Below, in pieces: positions 34,174 through 45,647 of a DNA stretch of 64,000 nucleotides. The notes beneath the pieces are model-generated. The model was not told the DNA's origin, did not search any database, and saw only the letters and a program-made list of their open reading frames with translations. The translations under genes and the position numbers were made by a program. The stretch is from positions 124,001 through 188,000 of the forward strand of contig JAACJM010000082.1 in the NCBI GenBank assembly GCA_013368315.1. The letters are read 5' to 3'. Every line of letters begins with the position of its first letter. The stretch's first letter is position 1. Origin of the DNA: Tetrapyrgos nigripes (taxonomy: Eukaryota > Basidiomycota > Agaricomycetes > Agaricales > Campanellaceae).

Positions 34174-37100
34174 TATGACACAACTGGAGCATTCAGAAGC
34201 AAGCCTGCATTGTCAGGGTCAGGTATTGAAGAGGGCCAAGCGAAAACGAATCAAAAGCTTTCTCGATATTGAGGCAGGAGAGTCTGACGAAGAAGATACG
34301 TGCCCTGTCAAGTTCAAGGGCAAAGGAAAGCGCTGGGACCCATTTCTAGATGATGTAGCAGGAGACACAGGTCTGAAGACAATGTTGACAACCTGGGAGT
34401 CAGACAAAGTGCTCCAGTGGACAGCAGTGATGAAGAGGACGAGGGTATGATGGGTGCAGGACGTATGTACCTTTGAAATCACTACATTATTGTTCTAACA
34501 AAACATGGTACTCTACCAGATGTGTATGACTATGCAGACAACAGCCAAGGAGAATTTGAAGACCAGTACAACGACCTAGTGCAATGACTGTGGCATAGCT
34601 GTCAGGACTATGGTGACTCTGAGGACCACGTCAACCTCAACTTCCCCAGCTCTGTCAGGAATGCTGCCATGTCCATAGACACTCAGCAGTCATTCTGGCA
34701 GCTGAAATGTAAAGTATGGTCTTCATCTGTTCAATCTCTGAGAGACCATTTGACTCACCTGACAGAAAAATAATTTGGTGTTCAATATCATGCACTTTAC
34801 AATAGAGAGGGGGGACGTGAATCTGGGTTTGGACTATCTTGAGTCCACACCTGGACCATCTGAAGCTCTGAAGCCTCCTAGCACCCATCTTACTCTTACC
34901 TCCACACCCCCTCCTCCATTCCCCCCCTCAGACCCCATGTCACCTACAATCACACATTCTTTACCACCTCTCAACCATCTTTATCACCCCCCAATTCCTC
35001 TAGATCATCTGTGCTGCCTCTGTCATCCACCACTGGACTGCCAGCCACACATGGCAGGATTCTTGGTCTCCTTGGGTACACAAGGCTTTGAAAGCCACCA
35101 AGGACATAGAAGAGTTCGCCATGAGCAGTGATGGCAACAATGGTCTTTTCGCTGACCAGCTTGCCATCGACCTTGAGTTACCATCTCTGCCATAGACTCC
35201 ACCAGTTTGGACTCTGACAAATCCCCTGATGATGGACAGAATCGATATCTACAAGAACATCGTCCTGTTTCCCAAGATTCAACAGCCACACTTTCTGCTC
35301 GGAGAACACTACCACGCCATCCCCGTCTCCTGCAGCCTACCTTACAACCTCACCTGTACTGCATGGTAGAGCTCCTCTTGGGGTCTACTGTACCAGAATC
35401 TTCAGTGCAGTTGCTGTTGCCAGACTCTCTGGCTATATCTGTTTGGAAGCAGATTTAGGAAAGTACCCACAGAAAACAGATGTGGTGGCTTTTCTCTGTT
35501 CTCATGCTGCTGTGCCAATCTCAGCCTCAGTCAAACAACACCACGATGCTAGAGTGTCCTGTGCATGGGTGCATATGCGTCAGCTAACGAAGAATCAGAT
35601 GGCTGAGCTGCTAAGTTGGCAACCTCCTGCTGACATACAGCTTGGACAGTGGGTCAGAATCACCAAAGGAATTTACAGTGGCGATCTTGCCATGGTAGTT
35701 TGTCAGGAGCATCATGATGGGCAACGACATCTTCAAGTCTTGATGATACCTCCTAAAAGACTGGAATGTCTCAGTCCAACCTCCTCATACCGCATTCAAA
35801 AACTCCCACAGGCCAGTGCAACATCTGTTTTCCATTGTAGAATTTCCAGGAGCCAAGCATATTCTGACTGAGGCTGAGATGAATGAGGACACTGAGGATA
35901 AAATGGATGAGTCAGAAAACAGAGTAGACAGGTTGGCAAGGCTGAAAAAGGAAGAGTGGATGAAAAAGTTGGCATGTCACCACTTCGTTTGGGATGAAGA
36001 CCAGTTTCATTTCAGGCTCCTTCAGATGTCCATTCCATACAGCTCAATTTCACTACTCAACATTACCATGGATGAACACTCACGTATCCTGTTCGTGATG
36101 AGTGGTCATCCTTACCTCGGCCAAGTGGAATGGGTTTTCTTTGCAGTTCGAGAGGCTGGCAGGATGAGTGTAGAGATTCTCCCTCCTGTGGAACACATTC
36201 TCTGAAAGGGAATGGTCCAATCTGTGGAGTCTCAGGGATGCTGGGTGCATTTTTCTGAGTATGATGGGTTCGACGTGGCTGAGACCACTGTTTTAATCCC
36301 CAATGGTAATCTGCTCAAAACATTCAAAGTAGGAGACCTGGTTCAGGTGGAGGGAGGTCAACACAAAGGACTGCATGGCGATATCCAAGTAAAAATGGTT
36401 TTATGGCACAAGACACTGGATGCACCAGACGGCAAGGTATGTCATTCCCTAAGTCCTCAAATGCTAACCACTGACTACTTCATCAGGACATTGAAGTCCA
36501 CCCCAATACCTGCTGACTGCAGTCACCTAGGGCTGAGTTTACGGTGCCATGGTGGCTGCTGGCAAACAGTATAAGCAGCATACCGGCTTCGTAGTCGATG
36601 TATCCATGTCGAGGAAGGGCTACACTATGGTTCATGTGGACATCCCTATGGCCAGTGTCACTGCTGTTCTGCGCCATGATGACGTCGTTGAGCATCAGTG
36701 AGTTTACTCTTCCCCTCAAATGTATGTTTTACTGACTTACTCTGTAGGTCTAAGCAACCACTCAGGCACATCAAATTCAGTTTCGACAGCTCAGTTGGAT
36801 TGACGGTTCTGCTGAGTACGTTCATATTCCAACAAGCTTGGACCAAGACGGCCAGGAAAAACCAATCTACAACATCTATTCTGGAGAGGTACTGACACTG
36901 AACAATAGTCTCCTATACCAGCCTCCCATGTGCCCTTGGGTCGGAAAGCAGGACATCAGTGTCATCAAGGGACTGACAAGGAGCTTGGGAACCATGAAAG
37001 ATGTGAGATGAGATCATCTTCGTCCTAGTGGGCTCACTATCAGGGTAGAACTGTACATGATATGCATTGAGAGAGGAGGGAATCCCTGCATCGAGGTGGA

Positions 37101-37856
37101 CTACACTTGGGTTAGAGACCACCAGTAAGTTTAATTGTTTCAATATGATGTGGACTCTTTGGCAAGTTATCTCTCTTGTTTTGCAGAACTGGACTTTCCT
37201 TAGCAGCTCATTATCCTCTCAGGAGCAGAGAAGCCTATTGGGAGCTGTTGGTATATGCCTCTCCAGTTAAACTGGCATCATCTGTCAACCTGAAAAATAT
37301 TCTCCCTCTGCTTCCTGGGCCTGCTTTTGAGCTGGGAAAGACACCGCCATGGAGAGGTAGTGAGTCAATGGATGAGATATCCACAGCCACTACTGCTTCC
37401 ACTTTGAAGTTATCTACTCACTGGGCCATTGACTCTCGTCTGCATAGCAAGGAATTCTTTGCTTGATGAATACCTTCCAAAGGTCCTGAAGAACCAAAAG
37501 TTGTGGCCAAACTGAACTCATCAACTGGGCTGGTGTGAATCACTGATTGCAATGAGTGGCAAGACATTCCCCTCAACAAGACACATCCATTGGAAGGACA
37601 TCTTAACCAATCCCACAAGAAAACTGTGATGCGCTGCTGGTTGTCCATGGAGAGCACACAGGCAAATACCTCTGGCCCTTCTACCATGATTTTATTGATG
37701 TGGAGGGGGAGAAGGAACAGCAGTTGGCCATTATGGCTGTGGAGTTTTGTGACTGGGAAGAAGATATTGAAAATCAAGTGGAAGGTTTTGTTCTGGTCAC
37801 GCAGCTGGAGATGTCAATCAAGAACAATTCAAGGCAGAGATAAAGCGGTTGCATGA
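34174..37856 (+). pseudogene. Spt5-like multi-KOW domain gene (decayed)
   Basis: A plus-strand gene with introns and breaks. N-terminus from the ATG at 34174: basic then acidic (R-I-K-S-F-L-D-I-E-A-G-E-S-D-E-E-D), as in the Spt5 N-terminal acidic region. The middle has an NGN-like segment (V-E-A-D-L-G-K at 35440, then a Cys/His-rich part). KOW motifs follow: Q-L-G-Q-W-V-R-I-T-K-G-I-Y-S-G-D-L-A at about 35640-35695, F-K-V-G-D-L-V-Q-V-E-G-G-Q-H-K-G at about 36328-36375, and K-Q-Y-K-Q-H-T-G-F-V-V-D at about 36565-36600. Near the end lies V-V-H-G-E-H-T-G-K-Y (about 37640-37670). Real Spt5 binds RNA polymerase II. Agaricomycetes also have many repeat-associated KOW paralogues of unknown role, which this resembles more. 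Shifts and stops (e.g. 36203, 36572) make function unlikely. Confidence 0.6.
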
Positions 37857-38062
37857 CAAGGCCCAAGCCTGTAACAAAAGGCCCAGGGCAAAAGTCCGCT
37901 GTGAATAAGACACAAGACAGTTCTAGGTCTCCTTTCGCTCTCTCCTTTTTGTTTCGTGTCTGTTGTGTTTGCATTCAGTTGGGGGACGTTTCATCCTTGT
38001 CATGCTGCTGTATTTCATGCTTTCTTACTGCTGTCATCATGCTTTCTTTTTTGTAGCATATA

Positions 38063-39351
38063 TACTCAGTGTCACAAAAAGTAACGGTCCTGTGACATGT
38101 GACTGCAAATTTCTCAATTCTTGTACCATCCTCTCCATAGCTCTACACAACAACGTAGTGTAGGTATCGCTACAAAACATTGTACACTCATTCTTATAGT
38201 CCAATGCAACCTCCTGCCCAATCAGTATTTTGTATGACCCCCTTTTGCCTTCAAGGCATCCTCAACAATGCTGTCCATCCTCTCAATATACTTGTCAATG
38301 TCCTCGACAGGTAGTGAATCCCAGGCATCTCTAACAGCAGCAATAAGCTCATCAGTGGATGTGGGAGGGTGCCTTCTAGCCCTCACAAGCTTTTTGAGCT
38401 CCCGCCAGACACATTCAATGGGATTAAAGTCAGGGAAGATGGCGGGTGTGGGAACAGGGGGATACCATGGGTACTGAACCATTTCTTCATTGATTTCGCG
38501 GTATGACTTGGTGCGCTGTCCTGTTGAAATAGTACTCCATCCCTCTCTGACTTGATATCTTCATAAAAGGCTGCCAGCGTCCCATCCAAAACCTGTTCCT
38601 GATACCGTTTTGCGTTCATACTACCTCCCTTCCCTCCTGGGTACTCCAGCACTACCAATGGCCCCTTCTTCCCTTTCATTATGCACCCCCAGACCATGAC
38701 ACGAATAGAGGACTGTTTAAATGTCGGAACCAAGCATTCTTCATCCCATTCCTCATCAGGACGACGTGTGACCCAAACCCGGCCTTTTGTGTCACCAATG
38801 TACACATAGCACTCGTCCGACCAGATGACCTTCTCCCAATCCTGATGACGATTATCCCTTGCCCATGTCAATCTCTTCCGTCTCTGGTCGCGTTTGAGGT
38901 AAGGAACCGTTCTCGCAACCCTCCTGTGATAGTTTTCTTCAGCCAAGTGGTTTCCAACAGTTGACGCGCTCAGCACTGGCTCCATGAGGTTCCCAATCTC
39001 CCTAAATGGCATCTTTCTATCCTTTTTAGCAACCCTAACCATCTCCCTTTTTGTGTGATCAGAGACCTTCGAAGGACGTCCACTGCACGGCAAGTTTTTC
39101 GTTGACCCAGTTTTGCGGAATCTGTCCCAGATCTTCTTGGCAGTTCCATGCGGTATGTTGGCCATTTCAGCAGCTTCTTTGATGGTTTTTCCGGCCTGTA
39201 TAGCACTGACGAGCCTGTTTTTCTTTGGACTGGAGTGTTGTAGACGGACCATGGATTTATGTAGTTGTAGTGTACAAATTAGACAAACTACTTCTACCCG
39301 ACACGTGTGTCACGCAGGTCACGAGACCATCACTTTTTGTGACACTGAGTA
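38063..39351 (-). mobile_element. Tc1/mariner DNA transposon with TA target duplication
   Basis: The 1285-bp element at 38065-39349 is flanked by TA on both sides (38063-38064, 39350-39351). The inverted ends share a perfect 18-bp terminus, CTCAGTGTCACAAAAAGT, and similarity continues imperfectly for about 40 bp. It carries one transposase gene on the minus strand. It lies just downstream of the decayed KOW gene. Confidence 0.95.
38222..39252 (-). pseudogene. Tc1-like DDE transposase, one frameshift
   Basis: The gene starts at the ATG at 39252. The N-terminal half has two helix-turn-helix DNA-binding motifs (about residues 5-110; G-R-P-S-K linker). The catalytic domain shows I-W-S-D-E-C (first Asp, about 38815) and F-Q-Q-D-S-A-P-S-H-T (second Asp, about 38520). 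Near 38456-38462, in a run of C on the coding strand, the frame shifts; the other frame then gives P-D-F-N-P-I-E-C-V-W with the Glu, spacing consistent with DD34E. The frame ends at 38222. Bridging this one shift would give a full-length protein of about 340 residues, so the copy is nearly intact but not directly functional. Confidence 0.93.
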
Positions 39352-39914
39352 GCTTCTGGAGGTGTTGGTGGGGTCATTCCTCCTGTATCGGACTTCTTGA
39401 TAATCTTATAGCTTAACATAGCCATAGACAATAAGATAAAGCACTGTTTAAAATAGTTTATTGCATTCATGTAAATGTATCATATGGCCAATCTATTCAG
39501 GGTCTTTTTAGAGTAGTACTCAAGAAATTAAGAGAAATAAGAAGCGTCTGCAAAGACGTTAAACTAGATAGATAGGCCTGTGTTGTGGTGAGTACTGGGT
39601 GATTCATCACCAGTGGTAACTGACTGTTTGTAGTGATTGATGTTACTGTCTGCAATGCCTCTACCTCCTGCTTCTCTTCTTCTTCCATTAGCATGCTGTT
39701 GGTAAGCACTGTTTTTCTATTGGCTGCTTGGTATGGTGACGCACCATGTACGCATAGGGATGACTCCCTGTTTGATTGGGATCGGGGAGGCAGGTTCATA
39801 CAAGTGAGATCTGGAGATGTGTATTATGGTTGTTTGAGGTACATAGGTATACATGTTCCATGATACGACTGAGGCTGACTATTTCTCTATTCTGCGTCAG
39901 ATATATCTGAAGAA

Positions 39915-41583
39915 CTATTCCAAGCATAGGGTCATGACCCCAGCCACCTCCCACTCTTCCTCATCAAACTTGGAATCACTAAGCATGATCAGATTACAAT
40001 GACTACCCAGTTCATCTGAATCTATATTGATGGGGTCTTGCCTATGGCCTGTGCCTTGGAAACCAGCTGCAGGCAGATGAAGAGGTGAATAAGGAGAAGA
40101 TGGGGAGCGATAGCGATAGTGATGTCCCTGAGGAGCCAATGTATGGGTTGGAGCAGCTAAGGCTTCAAGGGTAAGTCAATACTTTACTTGGAATGAAATG
40201 AGCTTGCACTCACAGACATAGCCTTCAGTCCTGAAGTGGTAATGAGGATAGATGTCACAAAGCTCCTTTCGCTCGTCAGCAGTGAGAGATTTGATGGTCC
40301 AGTGAATGTGGCAGTAGGAACAAGAGACTTGTAGATCTAGCCAAAGAGGATCAATGGAGATTATGTGGACCTGGGAGGAACAGACTGAGCATTGGTGGAT
40401 GTTCCAGTAGTGGATAAAGTGTTGCCGAATGTCAATTGTGCAACGAGAATCATAATCCAGGGTGAGGTCAATGAAGGATGCGAGCTTGCAGTGTTGTAGC
40501 CAGTCAGGATTGATGGTGCTGGGCCAGTCAGTGTTCATCTCAGAGGTAAGTGTGAGATCTGGCTCTAAAAAGAATGTCATTAAATGTCTTGCTATAAGTA
40601 TATCCAGGAGACGATGCCTGTTGCAGCATACTTTTGGGGAAACAAAACATTCTCAGGCTTAACGCAGAAGGTGACAATCAGAGATCCTGACACACCGAAT
40701 GCTTCGGTGCCAGATATGAACCTGCTTAGTGTTGGACAATTGTTGGACTGTTGTATTGACTTTATCGTCTTTCCTTGACCACTCTTCACTTATGGACCAG
40801 GATGGCAAACATTCAAGAAATTACATTATGTGGAGATTACTCTATTGGAGGATTAACAGTGCAACTATGCCCCCAATGCAAAGAATCTACACATGAACCA
40901 AAATGTGGAAAAAGTTGAGAAAGAATGCTATAGGACGCAGGGGAGAACGGTGGAGGATATTATAGAGCAGTTCGCATAGTAGGTGAGGGAAAGGATCAAA
41001 ATGAAAGGAAAGGTGGTCACTATAAATACTGAGAAGGGTGGAGTCGATAAAGGGAAGTGGTGTGGTAGAGAGGGCTAAGCAAGTGAAAGAGAGTAGGCAG
41101 AAAACCCTACAAGGATCAAACTGGTGTCAAGCTGGTGTCAAGTTAGTTGAGTGGATGGCAGAGAGAAGGCTACTTGAACTTGCCTTGATGGATTTCTGTG
41201 AGGACTCCATTGAACCAACTCATCCAGCACTTGTGTCTTTCTTGACGATTGGAGTTGATTTCATCAAACTTCTTCCATTTCTGGAGATAGTCATCAAGGA
41301 GATCCTGGGCTGACTTGAGAAGAGGAACACATTTTTGGCAGTAGAAGCTAAGCTGGCCCTGCTTGCTGAGGAACATATTGTGAGGCTTCTTGGTACGTGG
41401 ACACTCTGAGACAAAATGAGTTCCCAGTACATGTATCTGAGAATGACGGGACGCATTGCAAAGATATGCAGGAGCATCGCTGACGTCTATAATCTCAAGT
41501 TCCCACTTGGTGACTGGCTCTGGAGGACAGACACTGAAGTTGTCAAAGGGAAAGAGTGGCTCAATGAGGCGTTGCTGAGGCAT
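39915..41583 (-). CDS. hypothetical multi-exon gene with Cys pairs
   Basis: Three minus-strand frames that may be exons of one gene: 41583-41170, 40580-40214 and about 40157-39915. The first has spaced Cys/His pairs (C-P-R-T-K-K … Y-C-Q-K-C) and the second C-S-V-C and C-S-Y-C, suggesting zinc-binding. A plausible intron, GTGAGT…AAG, joins the second to an Ser/Pro-rich third exon (Y-R-Y-R-S-P-S-S-P). I do not recognise a family; the exon links are inferred and this could be another transposon-related gene. Confidence 0.35.
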
Positions 41584-41789
41584 GAGGTGAAAGAGAGTGA
41601 AGAGAATGTGAATGCTGGACTATGGCTTTATATATTTAGGGATTGCAGCAAATATTAGCATAGGAGAACATTGTACTTATTTGTGCCCAAATGCATCGGT
41701 CTTACTTTTTCAAAATTGACATTGGGATGCGTCTGCAATGACATTAAACTATGGGCTGTGCGGTGCCAGCTGTAAACACCATGTCCACT

Positions 41790-42989
41790 CTGAGGCCTTG
41801 TAGGAAGAAATCCAGTCCCACCAAAGCAGCGCCATCCTTGGACCTCCTACCAACTTCTGTGCCCTCTGGTTGAGAAGCCAACCACAGCTATACCTTGGCT
41901 TGGGCTGTGCACTGCAGCAGGATCCTCGTGCAAGTACCCACCTCCCCCAATCGCCTTCGAAATGTCCTGGGAACCAAGGGTGGATTGTAGACAGACAGCT
42001 TCCTCCATCTTCATCTAAGCACAACCAGAAACGTCAAGCTCAATATGTACAGTGGCAAGGGTTTCTGCCTCGGCTTTGTCAGCCTTATATGGAGGTACTG
42101 CGTCAAACAGAGAGTCTCTGCCTACCAGCTCCATTGCTGATGATTTTGTGTGCATGTATAAACTGTTCAGACTGCACCGAGCAGACTGTCCAACTTGTGC
42201 ACTTCAACAGTGATTTTTGGGGTATCATTGACTGAGGAAGGGTAGTTTTGACAGACTTTGGCAGAACTTGAAAGCATCAAACTCAAGATGTGCAGTTGCA
42301 GGCCAGCAGCTGAACAACTGGTTCCGAGTGGATTTTTTCCCTGTGCACCAAAATTTCCTACTCTGGCCATGGATATTTGCATGCTGGATTTTGTTTCGAG
42401 GCTCTTCACGTGAGTTGCTCCAAATCATACCGCTTGGTGTGGAGCATTAGAGGATTTTCTAAGGAGTCAGGGTTATAAATTGGACGGTAAAGTGAGTGTG
42501 TCGTTGTGATTGTCTCTGGGTATATAGGATTCCTTGTGGCGCTGATTCAGCAACTGCCTTCTGTGTGTGGTTCAACAGTCTTCAAGCTTCCACAGAATCT
42601 CACCTCAACGCTCTGGTGACCAATGAAAGGAGGAGTAGTTTGATGACCGGGACTAACGACGACACTGAGGAGAACGGTGACATCACTGCCTCAGTGCCAG
42701 GACTGAGGGTACTGAAGAGAGCTTCCCTGAAAGACGTTGGGTATGAAGAAGACATTGAAATTCCTAGCAGACCCCACAAATGAAATCGTGAAAGCCCATT
42801 ACAAGACTCACAGGATGAGGACTCTACAGAACGGAACTCTTCTCCTCTATCTCGTCCTAGTGAATTTCTGTGCTCCTGATGTCCTGCTTGCTTTGGAGGT
42901 AGTTTTGAGAAGAGGAATTGCCCTGAAATGGTCAGTGTCCAATCTCTCAGCAGTACAGTGACTGATGGTTGACTTGAACAGTTCGGGTC
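41790..42989 (+). pseudogene. KDZ (Kyakuja-Dileera-Zisupton) transposase, 5' part
   Basis: Starts around the ATG at 41790. Recognisable KDZ blocks in order: V-Q-W-Q…L-P-R-L-C-Q-P-Y-M-E-V-L-R (about 42045-42105), a C-A-C-I-N-C-S-D-C region (about 42145-42180), S-G-F-F-P-C-A-P-K-F-P-T-L-A-M-D (about 42320-42370), a probable intron after 42412, T-A-W-C-G-A-L-E-D-F-L-R (about 42430-42465), and F-L-C-S…C-P-A-C-F-G-G (about 42865-42900). Several shifts and stops lie between blocks. It is cut at 42994 by a chromovirus and continues at 50768. KDZ transposases move large DNA elements; this one is dead. Confidence 0.72.
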
Positions 42990-42994
42990 AGACA

Positions 42995-43478
42995 TGTCAT
43001 GAATCGCCTCCGTCTCCTTCATTCCCCCTTTACTTTCTCCCTATTCTCTTCTACTATCTATTCACTTCTGCTCATCATTCTATCACCTTCCATAAACCCA
43101 TAAGTATTGATTACCTCTCATCATCGTCTCTGGATCTATGACTCACCTCTCCGTTTCCCTTATCTCCATGGACATTCCCGTGTACATATTTCTTTACTTG
43201 ATTCACATTCTTATCTCCTCCAATTCCTAAACTCCATGGACATTCCCACATATTCATTTCTCTTCCATATATATCTTAGATCTCGTAGCTAGGTTCCTTA
43301 GTCTGTTCACTTCGTCTCCACTCCGCTCCTAGTACAGTGCAGTGTCGAGCATAGTCAGCTACTCGATCTTCCTTCTTCTTCATTACTTACTCTCTACCTC
43401 GTCTCATTGTAACTCGTTGAATCTATCTCGTCCACTGTGTGACTTGGGTGGTTTTGCTAAGTGATAACGTTCTTGACA
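42995..43478 (+). repeat. 5' LTR of the young chromovirus
   Basis: 484 bp, TG…CA ends, 482 of 484 identical to the 3' LTR. A TATATA box at about 43268-43273 is the likely core promoter; from 43239 through the leader no ATG occurs until the gag start. Confidence 0.96.
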
Positions 43479-43479
43479 C

Positions 43480-44022
43480 TTGAACAGACTCTCTTACACC
43501 CACCTCACAAACAGACCCTTGAAAAACACACTGGCTCTTAACTTCGAACCCCTCATTAACAACCTACGAACCCGACCTCCACCGTTCTATCCCTTTCCTA
43601 TCAATAAATCAGAATACTTTGTAAATTACCGAGAAGAACTCGAAACAACAGTATACAAACACGCTATCGAACTCGACGATCATTGGATCATACTGAACAA
43701 GAGATCGTGGATTTCAGGTGAAGTGACCGTCTCTGAATACCTCCGAATAAAGCTATCACCTGAAAACACCTCTCCACGCTACGTTGCAGTTGTAGATACG
43801 TGCTTCCTTGTCCAACTAGGGGAAACAACCCTCCCATATTGGTTCAGTAACAACGACTACGAAGATAGCGACACCTTCGTGTTCAGCCAGGAGGAATACC
43901 ACGAATATCTCCAAACCCAAGTTCCTAGAATAATCAACTACTATAGATCACTGATCTCTTGGGAAGACGTCTCAGGAGAACAGTGGGATCTTCTATTCTC
44001 AGAAGCTGAAACGAGTGGATGA
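43480..44022 (+). CDS. ORF0: open, methionine-free frame ahead of gag
   Basis: A frame open from 43477 to the TGA at 44020-44022, about 180 codons, with protein-like composition (aromatic and acidic residues, e.g. Y-F-V-N-Y-R-E-E-L, S-Y/W-rich segments) but no Met codon. No ATG exists in any frame between 43239 and 44018. Its stop overlaps the gag ATG as ATGA. It could be made from a non-AUG start or after splicing, with gag reached by scanning or by termination-reinitiation. It could also simply be a leader kept free of ATG. I recognise no domain. Confidence 0.5.
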   Translation: MNRLSYTHLTNRPLKNTLALNFEPLINNLRTRPPPFYPFPINKSEYFVNYREELETTVYKHAIELDDHWIILNKRSWISGEVTVSEYLRIKLSPENTSPRYVAVVDTCFLVQLGETTLPYWFSNNDYEDSDTFVFSQEEYHEYLQTQVPRIINYYRSLISWEDVSGEQWDLLFSEAETSG

Positions 44023-45647
44023 GTGAAAGCGGAATTCCAAGAACCACTAGATCACGCACAGCATCACAAAACCCTAGCCGTACTGCCTCTCCCATACTTG
44101 TTTGTCTCAGACGACCTCACGGACACGTTCCCCGAAGACAACAAGACTGCTACTTCTCACACCAAAACCGGTGGGAGTTTTGCACAAACCATCTGTGTCC
44201 CAACCGACTCTCCATAAATAACCGACCTTTTTCAATCGAAGAACAGGCACTCGGTATCGAACCAGTCTCACTCTTCGAATCACTCCCATCAGAACCAACC
44301 ACAAGAACTCCAAATCCGGTTACAACTCCGTCACTGACTCCTCCTCCCGAACACCCCTCAGAACCCCATTCCCCTCACAACAGATCCCCGACGGACAGTA
44401 CTCCTAGCGCAGCCCAAGAACCCATCTCAATTAACCCCACACTCCCAATCGACTTTCACTCTATTCACGCCGCTCTCAGAATGTCTGAAAACCCTGCCTC
44501 GGCCACCGCTGCTGCGGAAGAAACCCAAGCTCCCCGAAACGCCACACCACCTGACGACGAGGCTCAGGACGCTCAGTCCTCGGTCTTTCCTAATACGACT
44601 ACCAAGGAACATGGAGTAAAGCCAGAAAAGTTCACAGGAGACCGGAACCAAACAAAAGATTGGATGGCCGAATTTAACAACTACCTCCGGCTCAACGATC
44701 AAGTCTACCCTACCGAAGACGAAAAAATATCGTTCTTCCTCACGTTGTTTTCAGGAGATGAAGCGAAACGATGGGCGCGCAGTATGATGAAGAAGGTCTT
44801 TGAAGAAGAAGACGACTTTAGTGATAGTGACGAGGAGTATACGAGTACCGACGAAGACTCTTCCGCTCCGAAACCAGAAACGAAGAAGAAGCTCTGGACT
44901 CTATACGAAGTAAAGCGAGAATTCCTGTGGGATTTCAAGCCCTCAGCTCGGGAAACCCAGGCCCAAACCAAGATAGAACATATCAGGATGGAAGGGGCTC
45001 TAGCCAACATAGATAAGTACAACTCCCAATTCAAACGATACGCTGACGATACTGGCTACAATGACAAGGCGTTAATGAAATGGTATCGAAAGGGACTCCC
45101 CCGAGGGTTGGTAGACCAAATCTCCTACCTATCCACCCAACCTAGGAATCTTGCGGCACTACAAAAGGCAGCGGTAAAACAACACATGATTTGGTTAGAA
45201 AGGCAGGAAGAGAAGAATTCATGGAATAAACCTCGAAGGGAGGAAGGACAGACGGGAAGGGGGTCACAGAGTACAAGGAGTGGTCGAACGAGAAGCATGG
45301 AAGTAAACGCCTTCCAAGACAATGTCCCAGGTGCATCTTCAACTACTAAATATCCACCGAAACTGACCGCCCAAGAAAGGGAAAAAATGAGGAAAGGACG
45401 TTGCTTCAGGTGTCGAGGACTGGGCCATATGGGTAACGATTGCCCTACATTCCCTAATACGCCTCAGATCACTCCCAACAACACAACCTGGAGACCCTCC
45501 ATAAAGCAAGCTGCAGTCGAAACCTCGGAGTCCAAGGTCAATACGACCACGGATAACATCTCGGAACTCACGGCCAGAATTGGAGCATTATCAGGAGAAG
45601 AGAAAGAAGGACTACTAAAGAAGTTCGTAACGGAAGCGGATTTTTGA
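44019..45647 (+). CDS. gag of the young chromovirus, intact
   Basis: 542-codon open frame from the ATG at 44019, which is the first ATG after the promoter. The N-terminal 150 residues are Pro/Ser/Thr-rich with a Cys/His cluster (C-Y-F-S-H-Q-N-R-W-E-F-C). An internal ATG at about 44480 (M-S-E-N-P-A-S) could be an alternative start. The capsid domain spans about residues 195-400 (K-F-T-G-D-R-N-Q-T … D-W-M-A-E-F-N-N-Y-L). The zinc knuckle C-F-R-C-R-G-L-G-H-M-G-N-D-C is at 45402-45443. Gag forms the virus-like particle and packages the element RNA. Pol follows in the -1 frame, overlapping at the gag stop. Confidence 0.93.
   Translation: MSESGIPRTTRSRTASQNPSRTASPILVCLRRPHGHVPRRQQDCYFSHQNRWEFCTNHLCPNRLSINNRPFSIEEQALGIEPVSLFESLPSEPTTRTPNPVTTPSLTPPPEHPSEPHSPHNRSPTDSTPSAAQEPISINPTLPIDFHSIHAALRMSENPASATAAAEETQAPRNATPPDDEAQDAQSSVFPNTTTKEHGVKPEKFTGDRNQTKDWMAEFNNYLRLNDQVYPTEDEKISFFLTLFSGDEAKRWARSMMKKVFEEEDDFSDSDEEYTSTDEDSSAPKPETKKKLWTLYEVKREFLWDFKPSARETQAQTKIEHIRMEGALANIDKYNSQFKRYADDTGYNDKALMKWYRKGLPRGLVDQISYLSTQPRNLAALQKAAVKQHMIWLERQEEKNSWNKPRREEGQTGRGSQSTRSGRTRSMEVNAFQDNVPGASSTTKYPPKLTAQEREKMRKGRCFRCRGLGHMGNDCPTFPNTPQITPNNTTWRPSIKQAAVETSESKVNTTTDNISELTARIGALSGEEKEGLLKKFVTEADF

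Noticed and set aside
34926..35131. Pro/Ser-rich frame as a separate gene
   Set aside because: It lies inside the KOW gene region and is best read as low-complexity linker or intron sequence; no start or homologue seen.
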